Source of the DNA: Monarcha castaneiventris obscurior
Lineage: Eukaryota; Chordata; Aves; Passeriformes; Monarchidae
NCBI GenBank assembly: GCA_026261815.1
Contig: JAMPIT010000484.1
Span: forward strand, 13,862,501 to 13,926,500
Direction: 5' to 3'
Length of the DNA: 64,000 nucleotides
Below the pieces are notes generated by a model. It was given only the letters and a program-made list of their open reading frames with translations. It was not told where the DNA came from and ran no database searches. Shown one piece after another: positions 28,700 through 42,200 of this stretch (position 1 is its first letter; the number at the start of each line of letters is the position of its first letter). Position numbers and translations under genes: made by a program.

Positions 28700-29540
28700 T
28701 ATTCAGATGAAGACTTTGAGACATGGAAAAACTTTCTTGCCTCAGACGTGTTTGTCATAAGCTTCTTATCCGCACTGGTGCTCTGCATGAGCTCTTTTGC
28801 CCAGAAAGGTGCTCAAGGTGCACTGGGGATTAACACTGCCTTAAGAGGCCTTCCAGGCCACAGCTGCCCCCTTTCATCACAGGGCTGGAGGGACTCCCAG
28901 GTGCAAAGTGTTTCACTGACTGTGAAATGCATTATGTCAACAGTAACCCAGCTGATGCCAGAGTCAAACCCACCTGGAAGGTCTGTAAGTATTTCACACT
29001 GTTTGGCAACTATGACAAAATGATACCTCTTCTAATGGTCAGAATTATCGATTACCCCAAAGAGAAAGTGGATTACAACAGCATCCTGTCTACCTCACCC
29101 CATGCACTTTGGTTTCATCACATCCTGGAAGTGGCAATGCCAACTTTTTGTGATCCCAAACAAACAGCTGAAGTGGATGAATAACCTGGTAGGTGGTTTT
29201 GCACTTCCCTGTAGCCAGCATAAGGATGCTGTGAGTCCTGATGGTGTTGATGCCAAGAGAAAAAACAAATCAGCAGAGTCTCGCTGCCGTGGATCTCTAG
29301 AGAATACCAAGGAGAAATATCTGTATGGACACGAAGACTGCAGTTAAATGTGGCTCAGCACCCACACCTGGGAGAAATGGGCTCCAGGTGGTTATTTCAT
29401 TTCAAAGCTATCAGTCATTGTCATTGCACCGTGAAGTAGGAATGACTGTCTGTAGCCAAAGGTGAAAAAAAGTCCAGAAAACACAAACAGATCCAAAAGA
29501 AGGGTCTGGACCAGAATTCTGTAACTAATGTACAGAGGGT
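28700..29540 (+). pseudogene. Possible decayed retrocopy, parent unknown
   Basis: Three overlapping plus-strand open frames of 81-91 codons (28748-29023, 28927-29184, 29102-29347) alternate between two phases with no splice sites between them. The middle frame contains protein-like text such as TWKVCKYFTLFGNYDKMIPL, and the last ends in a Lys/Glu-rich tail just before a TAA at 29345. The block is followed by about 190 bp of UTR-like sequence and then a long A-rich tract. That order (frameshifted coding, UTR, poly-A-like tail) fits a processed pseudogene. I cannot identify the source protein, and chance open frames remain a real alternative. Confidence 0.25.
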
Positions 29541-29633
29541 TAAAATAAGTTAAAAATAAATAAATAAAATAAAAAATAAAAATAAAATTTAAAAATAAAA
29601 TAAAATTTTAAAGTAAAATAAAATAAAATTTAG
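29541..29633 (+). repeat. (TAAAA)n-type A-rich microsatellite
   Basis: About 93 bp made almost entirely of TAAA, TAAAA and TAAAATTT words, ending in a run of eight G. It may be an expanded poly(A) tail of the possible retrocopy upstream. Confidence 0.9.
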
Positions 29634-29900
29634 GGGGGGGAAAAAACCAGACAAAAACATGCAGGGAAGACAGCAGGATTTGGGAATTTCTCTATCCACC
29701 ATCCCTATTCACTTTGATACTCCACTGGGACGGGAATTCCCCAGTGTTAGATGGCCACAGAAGATTTTACCACCAGAAATTTATTACCACCGCGCGTTTC
29801 TAAACTCTGGGGTGAGCGGCAGAAAGGTCAGCTGCCGCTCAGAGCCCAGCTCTGGGGGCCAGGGTGCCTTTAGAGAGGCGCCGTTGCCGCGTTGTTCCGC

Positions 29901-29942
29901 GCAGCCCCATTCCCGCAGCCCCATTCCCGCAGCCCCATTCCC
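29901..29942 (+). repeat. Three perfect 14-bp tandem repeats
   Basis: GCAGCCCCATTCCC is repeated three times without a mismatch, and a (TTGG)n tract follows closely (29945-29960). Perfect identity points to recent expansion and likely length variation between individuals. Confidence 0.95.
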
Positions 29943-29990
29943 GCGTTGGTTGGTTGGTTGGCTCCCTGCGTCCCTCAGTCCCGCGTACTG

Positions 29991-30007
29991 TGGCGCCCCC
30001 CGGTGGC
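29991..30007 (-). promoter_or_regulatory. CTCF-like binding motif
   Basis: TGGCGCCCCCCGGTGGC agrees with the reverse complement of the vertebrate CTCF core (TAGCGCCCCCTGGTGGC) except at two positions. It sits inside the isolated CpG island, where CTCF sites are common. Occupancy cannot be judged from sequence. Confidence 0.55.
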
Positions 30008-30299
30008 GCGCGGGGCGCAGCGCAGGCCGGGCGCTCGGCGCGTCCCGCGGAGCCGCGGATCCCAGCGCAGCCTCCCTTCCCTGCGGAGCGAAACACCTCC
30101 TCCCGATCCGCACCCGCCGTAAACCGCTGCTTTCAACCTTCCCCACTGAGGTTTCTTCTCTGCTTCCATCTGGAAGGAATAGGAGATTCTACAAAATTCT
30201 GCAAAACTGCAGCGGAGTTAAACCCCATCATTTTCTTTTATAGCAATCATTTAAAAAACTCCACAAAATGTTTTTGTTTTGTGCTTTGAATAAAGATTT

Positions 30300-33200
30300 A
30301 ATTTTGTACTCTATTTCCTGGTATGAATTCATCTTCCTTTCCTTAAAATGTACTGTAAGTGCAGAAACAGGGGAAGCAGTTTAACAGAAAACATGTGCAT
30401 GCTACTTACTTGGGTGACCCAGCGAGAAGGGCACCTTACTATCTGCTCCTTGTGTAAATCCAAAATAATAAATTTCCTTTTTTAAAGAAACATTTTTCTT
30501 AAAGTGAGTACTCCTTTTTTGTACTTCTTGTGACTAATGAGATCCTCACAAATCACTGTCAATGTAGCAGGGGAAATAGTTTAAAGGACTTAGTTTCACA
30601 TCATTCTAATACTTTTTGGAATTATTTTTAAGAGGATAACCATTACTCAAAAAAAGGTAGAGTCCAAATTCTTCTTCTATTATGCTATCTACTGAAATTT
30701 TTCATCTGACCAGTGCAGCAGATGAAAAGCAAGGAAATAATTACAGCTCCACATTTCTGTGGGCAAGCCAACACCAACCTAATGTCCTAGCAACACATGA
30801 TTTTCATAAAACATTACATATCAGCTGGATTAATGGATCAAAATGCTGTCCCTCTTCTGATGTCAGAGAGGCAGAAGTGTTTGGTGCAGAAGCCAGCTCT
30901 GTGTGCTTTATTCCAGCTGAGAGCTTTCCATCAACAGAACAATTCTCCACTGATTAATTACAGGCAGCACCTGGCTCCTTTATATCACCTGAACAGCAAA
31001 AACTGTCAGATCAGTATGGAGATATCCGTCCTTTCATGTAGCAGTTAGTGAAACCCATACTACAGCATGTAGTGGTTAATTATTACACACACTATGTAAT
31101 TCTTGGAATAAATTAATGGTATGAATCACAGCATTAAGTGCCACCAGAAATGACTGATGGAAAAGAATGGCATATTGTGATAGAATAAAACAAACAAAAA
31201 GGGACAACTGAGCTTCTCATTTTACTTAATATTTTTCGTTAATTTTGGATCTTTAAGGATCTTAATTTCACTTGACTGCGTTACTTTAAAGGAACAAGGT
31301 GGACATGAGAACATGTTTAATAAAGATTTTTTTTTTTCAAAATGGATTTGCTAAAAAACATAGAACCTTCAACAAAATGAGTGTTTTCTACAGCCACTTG
31401 GAATAATCCAGAGTAAACCTTCAGCTGACATTCTTAGTGAACAATCAAGAATATCTCTGAGATTTTTTTTCCTCTGAATAACAACAGCCAATTTAGGGAT
31501 CACTGTAGAATTATATCAGGATTTCCTCTGCTTATTACCTGGCACTTTTTAAAAAATTGTTATTATATTACCACATAATACAATTCTAAAAGATCCTTCT
31601 CAAACTCTCTGCAGTCCAATTAAGTTTTCACTGTTTAAGATCATTGAGGAAACAAAATTTGTTGTTGATAGTACTATTTACCTTTTCTATTAATAATTTA
31701 TGCATATATAGAATATATAAACCAGCACAAGTACACAAACAGTTCCTTGAGGACCTCATGAGTAACTTCATCAAGAACATGCATAATTTATTCTTCACCT
31801 CTCTTTAAAGAAATAGTATTTCAAGTACTCTTCTAACCATTTCTGAACTGCAGCAATGATCCTTTTTCAATGATATTTTAAATGCATTTACTTTTGGATA
31901 AGCAGATGTAAAGCTTAATGCACATGCTTTTCTCTTTGACAACTTGATAGGGGAAGACATGAAGGTAACAGGAGTATTTAACTACAATTCCTTTAAATAC
32001 AGGTCTTGTCTCTTTCAATAAGCGCAGGTAATCACATATTCAGTAAATGTTTAAAATAGCCATTCACTATAAAATCTTTTTAAGAGAGATATGCAAAATC
32101 TTGCTCTATACGACTAAAATTCAACAGATTGCACTACACTGCAGCTTTACAGCTGGATCTCTAGACACCCATTACATTTTGTGAGCTGTTTGTACTGTAG
32201 CTTTTGATATTCTTAAAGGATTGACGGCATCCATTTCCTTTCAAATAGGGTAGTTTTCAATTTAGCAGCATTCAGCAACCTGCAAATCTGAGTCTGCAAG
32301 GCGCTCTTAAGAATATCACTTTCAGACGATGGATGTTTTCCAGGTGGTTTTGCAGAGAACCATGAAATGCAGCTGCTACGAAACCTTTGATGAGACATAA
32401 GTAGAACAACATCAAAAGTGCGCTTCTTTTTGAGCAAATACATGAAAGCACAAAACTAGCTGACAGTATCACATCATGGAATTCATTTGAACTTGCAGAC
32501 AGAAACCGAGAGGAAAGACAATTTCTGTGGCCATGTCTTGGAGCATGGCCTATACAGGATGAAAACACAGAAATGGATTTTTAACTCCATCGTTATGGAA
32601 TCAGACACAAAGCAGGAATTAATCTTTTGAATAGAAATAGACAAATAGGCACACATACATATTTTAATTGTTATTTTACTGCAAGATGAAGGTGTGTAAT
32701 CCAAATTCACAGCCTCACACAGCCTCTTAGAAGGTCCAGCAGCTGGTAAGGACAGCATCGCCCAGTGAGCCCACAGCGAGCACAGCACACTTACACCCAC
32801 TTATCCCCTTTGTTAACAACAAGCCCAATCTAAAGTGTTTCATCAAATATTTATAAAACAGAACGCTGGCTGCTGTAGAAAAGGTCACTTCTCTAGGCAG
32901 AAATCATTGATTCTGATGTTATTATATGCTTAAGTTCCTTATGCACATATCCCTTAAGGTATGTATTTCTTTATATCATTTATAATTTTGTGCAGAAGAG
33001 GAAAATTTCAAGTGACAAAACCACCTTTCTGATTTCCCTGTGCTTTAGGAAGGGGACTGACACACCTGATCCACAGAGACTTCATTTGCTTGTTGTCCTG
33101 AAACAGACCTGATACTGTAGCACAGAATAAAGAGATCAAGTTAACATAAATTATGATCAGCAAAAATACTTTTTAAAATTTAAATTGCGATTTAACTGTA

Positions 33201-36200
33201 TATTTAGTAATTATTTTAGTATCTGGTTATTATGTTTATTTTCACTTTAACATATCTTTATTCATATTTGCTCCTTGGTATCACTGCAGTTGTAAGTACT
33301 ATTTTCTATTTCAGTCCACTAAACTCCCTCGATACTTTGCAGTGCAAAAAAAAAACCCCACCAATTTTATTGGACTCAGAAAACCAAAACAAAGTTTAGT
33401 TTCAGTTTCATTTACAGCCATAATGACTGGTAACTATTGTTAAGTATTAGGAAATTTCAGATCTGTTACCTTAAAAAGATATAGTCAAATAGAAACAGAA
33501 GCCGAACACACTCAGTTCATGGAGTCACAAAGACTTAGAAGAGTTTTGGTGTCTCCTTCCCTTTTATTGCCACTTTGCCTTAGGGTGCTGAGAGATTTCC
33601 TGGGAACATCCTTGCCAACAGCTGTGGTCTCACAGCCATTCACATCTTTCTGGTCAAACCAATTAATTTCAGCTTTTTTCTCTCATGGTTCTTAGAGAGC
33701 TGCCAAAAGTGCAAGAGGCTCCTCGTCCTAAGCTTGGCATGCACTCCCTTTCACTCTCATTTAGGTGGACTGGTTTTACCCCTAGTTATCCTCCTATCCT
33801 GTCTGGAATTTCCGAACTATTTGGAGAGTTTGGGCTTTATTTATTAATTTTGTCTTAATCTTTAAGAATCTCCATCATAGTGATGCTCCAAGGCACAAGA
33901 CAAGTAACTAGTTATTTATATGGTTTAAACAGTCTTGGGTGTGTGGCAACTTTTCCATCTGAATAACTTTCCCAAGCTGGTCCTACTCACACACACATAC
34001 ACAAGGAAATTCGGTTGACACACTCGGATATCTGCTATTGTAACTGCAATTTACAAGGCACTTGTGAATTTTTGTGCATTTTACGCAAATTTTTTGCAAG
34101 CTGAAAAATCAGTGTTCCATTTACAGTGCTGAGAAATGACAAAAGGCAGTGAAAAGGAAATCACCTTTACACAAAAGCTGGAAAGTAGCATGGGAGCACA
34201 GCTGTGTGTCCCAGAATGCTGGCCTGAAGGAGGACTTTAATATTGTTATTCTATATCTGTCTATTGTCAGCATCATAAATGTTCAGCCTGGCTCCAGAAA
34301 ACCATATACAAAGCACTTCCTGATGAGTACAAAAGGATTTTTTCCTTGTTTCTATAGGATATTTACACTTTCAGGAATGCCTCGATTGGGAGCAGCACTT
34401 AAAATATATCAGCAATATTTCTTTGACATCTGTCACACACATTTCAGCACAGCCCTTTCCAACAACGTATTCTCATGAATCATCTACTTAAAATCTACCT
34501 CATGTGCCAAAGACATGGTGATAATGGAAACTTGACAGTTTTTTGGATTTGTTACTCTGATGAAACCAGGCAATATGCTGAGACAAGTCTAAGCACCTAT
34601 AGGGAAGGAGATGGAATGACACAGTTGAATTCCATCTGTATTACAACTACTTGGCTTTTCTACATAACAAAGTGAATTATTCCCATTACTTCCCACTCCA
34701 CACCAGGGTAGTAACTCAGCCACCAATGACCACCTTAAAATCGGGCAAACGTCAGTTTAAATCAGGTAGCCTAAGCTTGCTGGTAGAACCCCAGAAGGCA
34801 CAGCCATCAGGGAGACAGCAACAAAGAGATTTAGGTACAAGAAGATACAAACACATTTAACCTCAGTTTGGAGGTTATCACCAATTCCCCTCTATCTGAG
34901 AAGGGCTGAAGCACCCTTAAGACTTTTGTAAAAGACATTGTTGCTAAATAATTTTAATTTTTCTAGTGAAAAAATCCTTAAAGATTTTAAGAACTTTTAA
35001 GTAGCTCTGCATTAAGCCAGCCAGCCAACTCAGTACTCCAGCTCCAACAGATACCAGAAGTGAATGTAAAGGGAAAAAAACCAGAAAAATAACTTGGAAT
35101 GATAACCCTAAAGTATATTCTCACAACCTGCACCAGCTTGCAGCTCAGACTTTTTGACCCTGAGCTGATATATTTGTTCTTCCCCATCCTTCAAGAATTT
35201 TACTTTCACAAATTTGAATAGTCACTTTTTGAATTCGCATAGAATCAACAACATGGTAGAAGGGTTCCACAGCCTAATTCCATGGTGAGAACTTCTGTGC
35301 CAAAAACCTGAAACTGATCGAAGTTCCTTCTGCAGTGCATGGTATAATGGAACTCTTACAGCATGTACCACACCCAAATTTTCGATCAGTAATGTGGAGA
35401 TGATCCCTGCAATGAAAACCTGTTGTACAGAACCTGCCAGGCCTCAGTTGGATAAGCGATGCCACTGCCGACCTGAACATTCAGCACATAATGGGATCAC
35501 TGTCCCTGAGATTAGGAACTGCACCTGCACAAGCAGGGAATGCAAATACATTAACCACAGTCTGAAATCCAGAGATGTGCAAGCTGCAAATCCTTCTAGC
35601 AAAAAGACATGAGAGTAGGGTAGTGGGAAAGGTCATTTCAGAGAAGATAAGAAATAGGATATTCATGTTTGTAATGTATATCCAACACCCATAAGTGCCT
35701 CACATTACATCTAAATGCCCCCATGAAAGAGCATCATTACAACAGGCCTGTTCAAATAACACTGAGGGCTGATGATTTTGCCTTACTGACCTTTCTGCAA
35801 TTTTTCTGTAATTGTTATTCTGCATTATAGCCCACAAGCAGCAGGGTCTTCTGCAGATGTAATCTGTAAGTTCAGTGTCACACAAACACATACTTTGCCT
35901 TTTAACACTTGTTGCGGGTTTTGTTTGCTTGGGTCTTTTGACGGTTTTGATATTGCTTCTATCATGGACTTTGCAAGGATGCACTGAGAACGTGGCAATC
36001 AAATTTTGTTACTCTGCAAAATTCTGAAGTCCCAAGTAGGGGCAAACCAAAGTCCATTATCTGTAATGATACCCTCTGGAAACACATGCTAAACAAGCCA
36101 TGCTATGGGAGAATTTTCCATTACTGCATGAAAAAATCTATTTCTTCTTTGGAAAAGCAACAAACTATCACAAGGTGTACTTGATTTTTTTCATGCTACC

Positions 36201-39200
36201 CCACTCTTGCTAATTTTCTGGAAACCTATTGTAGATTCTGCAGTGGCTTTACGGTGTTTTATGCCTAAAACTATCTGATCAATAATGAATTTGCTTTGCA
36301 AAGGAGATTAACTTGCTGGCAAATGTCAAATATGGATTGTCCATGAGGGCTTGAAAAATGTTCATTTTACAGAATGCTTTTTCTCAAGATTTTCACAAAA
36401 AGGAACAGCACACGCAAAATGACCCGGAAAAGAACTTGTGGTTTTCACATGAGAATATGTACCAGTATTAAAAAGAGAGGCAGAAAGGTAGTTATTTTCT
36501 GTTCTCGTAATCACCATAATTTTGTATTCATGATGACAGCTTACTGGTAATTATGTGTTAGCTATCTATACATATACACTGATATTTATACTGTTCTTGC
36601 ATGCCATTTACTGAGTGTAGGTTTTACATGACATGGTCACTAAGCTCCAAATAGTTCAGTGTATTTTGTACTAAAGTCAAAATGCAGTTCAAAGTGCTAG
36701 CAATTGCTGTGAACCAATTCCCTAAGGAGGGATGCTCTTCCCAATGAAGGGCCAACATACAGAATTTAGACATTATCTCTCTTTCATTCTCCTTTATGGC
36801 AGATCTTTTCCTTTTTTTTAATATGAAATACTGAGCATTTTATTCTGCTTATAAACTACTCCACCTTCATTTAAATACAGGCATCATGCAGAATTCCTTA
36901 AATTCTATCTTACAAATACTGAATGCAACACTAGTAAGAATAATAGCTTAAAAGGCTTCATCTAGTAGGCATAATTTATGCATGTTTTTGTATACTCATC
37001 TCATCGCAATAATCTCTTAACCTTGAAATGCACTTTTTTATTTTTAATTTTGCATGACTTTCATCTGAAAGGTTTGAAAAATTCATCCTGGGAATTATTT
37101 TTCACTACTCTGGGGCCTAACATTTCTTATCCTCAGATAGCTCTGTGTTCTCTGAGGGGCTAATGAGCTCATCATATATGGAAAAAATACATACATAAAA
37201 GTTGGATTTTTTTCACATGAGCCTACATGAAATAACACCTAAAGCTCTTGGGTTCCCTCTTACTTCCCTGAACTGATTTAATGTGCCACAAGTGCTTTGG
37301 AATGCAGTCAAAACAGGCTGCTACCACTTTATCTTGGGTACATTATGAAATTATTCCCCTCTTTTCATCCAAACAAATCCCATGCTACCTTCACACAAGG
37401 CTTTCTTTTCTCTCAGGTGAGGATTTCACAGGGTCCCTTATTTAGAGAAGTCTCTTCTCACCTCCCACCTGCCCCCTAAGTTACTCCTCGCAGGCACATG
37501 CCATAATAAGAGTTGGAGGTTGAGTTAGTCCCCACAGAAAAAGCAAATCCTCTGGGGAACTCTGCAGGAGAAATACACACTTAGGGCATCTGATAAATAG
37601 GTGCATATTTTCCCAAGTACCTGGAAAACGGAATATCCAAAGAACATTCACTGTGTTTTATCATTTTAAAAATAGAAAAAGCAATCAGTATTTGAGGAAG
37701 ATGCAAAGGATAGAAGTGCAGATATACCTACTCTGCCCAAAAATATATTTTGTGTAGGATTTTGCACAGAGAAGGTCCAATTTGCTCGCAAGGAAGTGGA
37801 CTAGGTCATTAAAAAGAAATTTTCTTAAGCATTATATATTTTCAATCCAAATTTTGTAAAGAAACTCGAAAATATTCAAGAAGTAAGAAATTGTCCTCCC
37901 ATCCACCCTCCCTCTGAAAACGTAAAACACTCACTTATGGAGGTCTAACTTATGGAATAAGGTTACATTAATTCAGGGGTTGTTCCTAGGTATACAAGCC
38001 CTTGGACAACTATGTGCTTTTCTACATGTGGAACAGTGCACCCTAAGTTGTGAATGCATTCTAATCTTACTGGAACTGAGTTCACAGATCAATTTCCACA
38101 CTGGTTCCTAACAGACTTTCACATATGGTGGGTGAACCCAACATGTTTGCAATTTAATATCAGACTACTTTTAAAACTCTCCCAAGTAAAGCAACACAAA
38201 CATTTGAAGAGCATGTCTGAAAACCACTAGCAGATAAAAGTGCTTACTCAATGCTTCCCTAGGAATTTTTTCAGACATAGACCCACATGAGTGCATTTCC
38301 TCTTCACTTTAAGCTCAAGGCCAAGGACTCACTCTCCAAAAATCAAATACACGCAAATTATAAAGCAAGAATTTATTTTAGACTTTTTTCTTACCCTTGT
38401 TCCCACATGTGAATAATGAGAGCAGTGACAGATTGATACCTGTAATAAAAAAACTCAGTGCATTCTCTTTCTTCTTTTGTTACAGTAAGTTTCTAGCACA
38501 GAGATACTGTTATATGTGATATTAAATCACTTCATTGTTTCAAGTACATGAGAGATTTCAGACAAAGACTAGAAGCCACCTGCACCAATTGCTACCTGAA
38601 TAAGTGTTTCTGTGGGTTCATGGCTGTCTAACAGACACCAGAACCTTTTCCCAAGTCTCTGCAGGATGAATTTCTCTTCATTCTGATCACTGGGACGCTT
38701 TTAAGCACAAGTCAATTTTCCAAACTCAACTTTCATATGCAGTTTGTGCCACTAAGTTATTTCTGAAAACCATTTCACTGGTGTCTAGACCTACTACCCA
38801 CATCTTCAGGCACCCCTTGTAGCAGGGTCCAGCCAATCCCAATGCTGCTCACTAGAAAATCCAGCATGGCTTGATAGACCTTTTTAATAAAAGGAACTGC
38901 TTGAGAATTACCTGGTAATTCTTCTGAACTACACTGCATCATGTCTGTTTTAGGACCTATGAACAGCTCCAGTTTTCTTTTATTCTAGGCAGGTTTCCTA
39001 ACTGAGCATCCATCAAGACAAAAACAACACATACAACTGGTTAAACACCAACAGCTTTGAAACTATGGGTATAAAGATACTTGCTATTGTGCCAGTGGGA
39101 GTTTCAAGTGGCTAAGGGATATAGAGCTGAATTTTTGTCCGCTATTAGTCCAGTGTAATTCCTAATACACGAACAATGAGTAATATCTTGAGAACTAGAG

Positions 39201-42200
39201 GAGCATGAGTATATCCTTGATTCACGTGAATGCTAAGCATTAGTACCTTCCCTAAATAAGGCAAAGGCACTAGGGAGAACACGATGACAGTGTTAAAGTT
39301 AACGACCCAGCGCAATAGTATTTAAAAGAGATTTGGCGCTAGCTTAATCACATTAATTGTTACATTGGACAAAGTGGAGAATAATGAATACATTGTCCCG
39401 GGAAATCCTGAAGCAGCATCTTGCCCATTATGCTAAGGATGCAGTGACATTCATGATCTCCAGGCAACTGGAACTTTGAGTGTACTTTGTTTGTCCTGCT
39501 ACATCAGCTAACTATGAATTATTAATCTAAGCAGTCCTCAAAGTATTTTTTTTCCTACTCTGTGAAGTACCTTTAACAAGGCAATCTGTCTCTTTACTTA
39601 ATCACAGCAATGCTTGTCAAAGACTATTACCGGTTTGAGGATAAAATGGTGAGAAGAGGAGAGAGAATGTCATCTGCTGCCACTGCCCTAAGATGATTGG
39701 CACTCAGCTTTAAGTATGTGTACTCTTCCCTTTCTTAAAAAATATTTGCCAGGAAGGAACTGGATTTGTCAGAAAGCAGCAGCAGCCATTCCCCAGAAGT
39801 AACCTCAGGTCTGCCATGGTCAGGAGTTTGGGAAGTTGCAGAGCCTTTTTTATGTGAAGTTTCAAGGTGATGAAGAGTAGCTGCACTGTGGTCCTGGAGC
39901 AGTCCAAGTGCCACTGCAGTCTCGTGCTGCCTGCAGCCACCTGAACAGTCTGTGCTGGCCTGGGGGGCTTTTTCCTACAGTATCAGACTAAGTACATCCA
40001 TAAATTCACTGACCCTCAGACATTCCTCCCTCACAACTGGCTAGCAATGCATGAGAGTTCCCATAATTCCTCCAGAGGTCCAGAAACAAAGAATGAGTAG
40101 ACTAAAGAAAAAAACTAAATAAATAAATAAACAGCACTGTCACAACTGTGTTCTTTACTTCTGTGCAATCAATAGAAAAGGCAAACATGGCAAGAAGGAC
40201 ATGAACTAAGTCAGAATGCTACAAAACACATCATGGCTGATGGCACTTGGGTCTGATTTGGTTAAAAATAATAAAGGTATGTAAAACAGGATATGTGTTA
40301 CAAAAATCAGAATTCACATAATTGCTATCACAGACATCAGATATTTGAAACAGGATCATTGACAAAAGAGAAAGAGAAATAATTGAAATAGGATTTCCCA
40401 TGATACAATGAATACAGTTAGATTCAAAAGTTCTATTTTCATTCAAATACGTCTAAGGACTATATTCACTAGTGAAAGTGATAATACAATTATTCAAATA
40501 ACCTGGTAGAATAAAGGTAATACTCATACCTTTTTAATTAGATAAAGGTTTTCAGGGAAAAAAAAAAACAACCAAAAACCTGATTTTCTTTTTTCCTTAG
40601 TAGATGGAGCGAACATAAAACAGTAAGAGTCTGTTCAGATCTCAGGGAGGTCAATTTTTAATAAAAATTTCTTAGGAAAAGAAAATCAATTTAGTTACCT
40701 TTCATTTCAAGTTCCTAGACTGGATAATTTTTCCTCTTTCATAAAACCAGTCAAGTTTGTGTATAGGACTATCTACACACTGCTTGAGCAACAAAGCTAG
40801 GAAGTCTTCTAATTACATCCAAGGTCGTGGAACCAAAGTGGACACTGAGACTTCCAGATTTTTTTCTGCTTACACTATCTTTTTTTTTTTTTTGCAAGCA
40901 TTATCTCTTAAGGGAAAGAATCTGCTGTCAGCAACTGCAATATTTTCTGCTAAGTCATTCCACCACCTTGCAAAGACATTTTAAAACATAAAAGTGATTT
41001 ACAACAACATTTTACAACAAAATGCTGCACTAGTTATATGAGAGATGAGCACAGTGTATCAATATGCAAAGAATAGGAAAGTTCCTGCAAAAAATATTAG
41101 CAACAATCTGTAGGAATTTTGCAGAGTCACAGCAGGCCTAGGACCTCAAAGACCCTGGTGATTTCAAATACAGTAAATTCTGATAAAGGACTGATCAAGC
41201 TTAAGAGGCTCTGTAAAGACCATGCATGAAGAATTAAGAATTTGTAAAATTGAACTGGCTTCAGAATACAGGTTGTGAAAACTCTTTCTATAGAACACAT
41301 GTAGTAACCCCTTGAGCCTAGGGAGAGATACTTCTGCCTTGTTCTAGCTGGTAGAAGCCACAACACAGTGTTACAGAAAGAGCCACAAAGACATTTCCCT
41401 CCTAGGGAGATCTTCAGACTTCTGAAGATGACTTGAATTTTCTCTCCAGCGAGGAGACAAGTAGCTGCAGCACGTACATAAAAACCCACTTGCAGAGAAA
41501 ACACTTTCCCCCTGGTTTCTATATTTAATTGCTTATTTATATACTTCCTCTAATTTCTGCTTATCCTAACTATTTTGAACTTACCAGTGGCTGTACAGAT
41601 GCCATAAAATACTGAAGGAATTAATTGCTGAGATGAGGGTAAGTGCATAATTTTCAGAGTCTCTCTTACTTCAGATCACATATTGCAAAGGGGATCTACA
41701 CTTCACAGCCAGGGGATGGCAGTTTCAGGGAGGGCAGCAAGAGGAAGGGGAAAAACAACAACCAAACTTACAGAAAGACAAAGGTGCATTTTACATTGAT
41801 GTACAGAGGTGATTATGGATCCCCACAATAACATTAATACTAATTATCTAGGACAAAAGTCACACTATAGAATTAAAGTTCTTTTGTTCTCACAGTTAAG
41901 ATCTCTTGAGTCTATTCTGAAGCAGTTTTGTTTTCAGTGTACCAGCTGCACAGAGGGAAAGTTTATGTAATGGAATGGAGAGGGCTGCAATCCCTGTTCT
42001 GTCCCTTTTAATTCTGGCTTTTCAAATGACATGAGGAACCCAGGTGGAAAGAATCGCTCTGCATGTCTGGCCATGTGGTAGAAAGGAAAATGTAATTGAT
42101 TATTCTTATTAAGGAAACTGATTTTGCCAGAAGTATCAAGTTTATTCAGTTTCATGCTTAAAATAAAATATGCATTGTAGTTATATATTCTCTTTATTTT

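Larger units (their letters stand above)
29790..30130. promoter_or_regulatory. Isolated CpG island
   Basis: Some 340 bp with very high GC and dozens of CpG, set sharply in AT-rich DNA more than 22 kb from SELENOK. Words such as GCGCGCGG, GGCGCGTCCCGCGGAGCCGCGG and several GC boxes are typical of an unmethylated promoter or a CTCF-bound boundary. An AATAAA lies at 30289-30294 downstream. No conserved first exon is visible on either strand: the open frames through it are Pro/Arg/Ala-rich and look compositional. It may be the start of an unannotated non-coding RNA or a distal regulatory element. Confidence 0.6.

Noticed and set aside
29659..30243. 194-codon plus-strand open frame through the orphan CpG island
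   Set aside because: High GC removes stop codons there and several other frames on both strands are open too. The text is Pro/Arg/Ser-rich with no recognisable family. The 14-bp repeats account for part of it.
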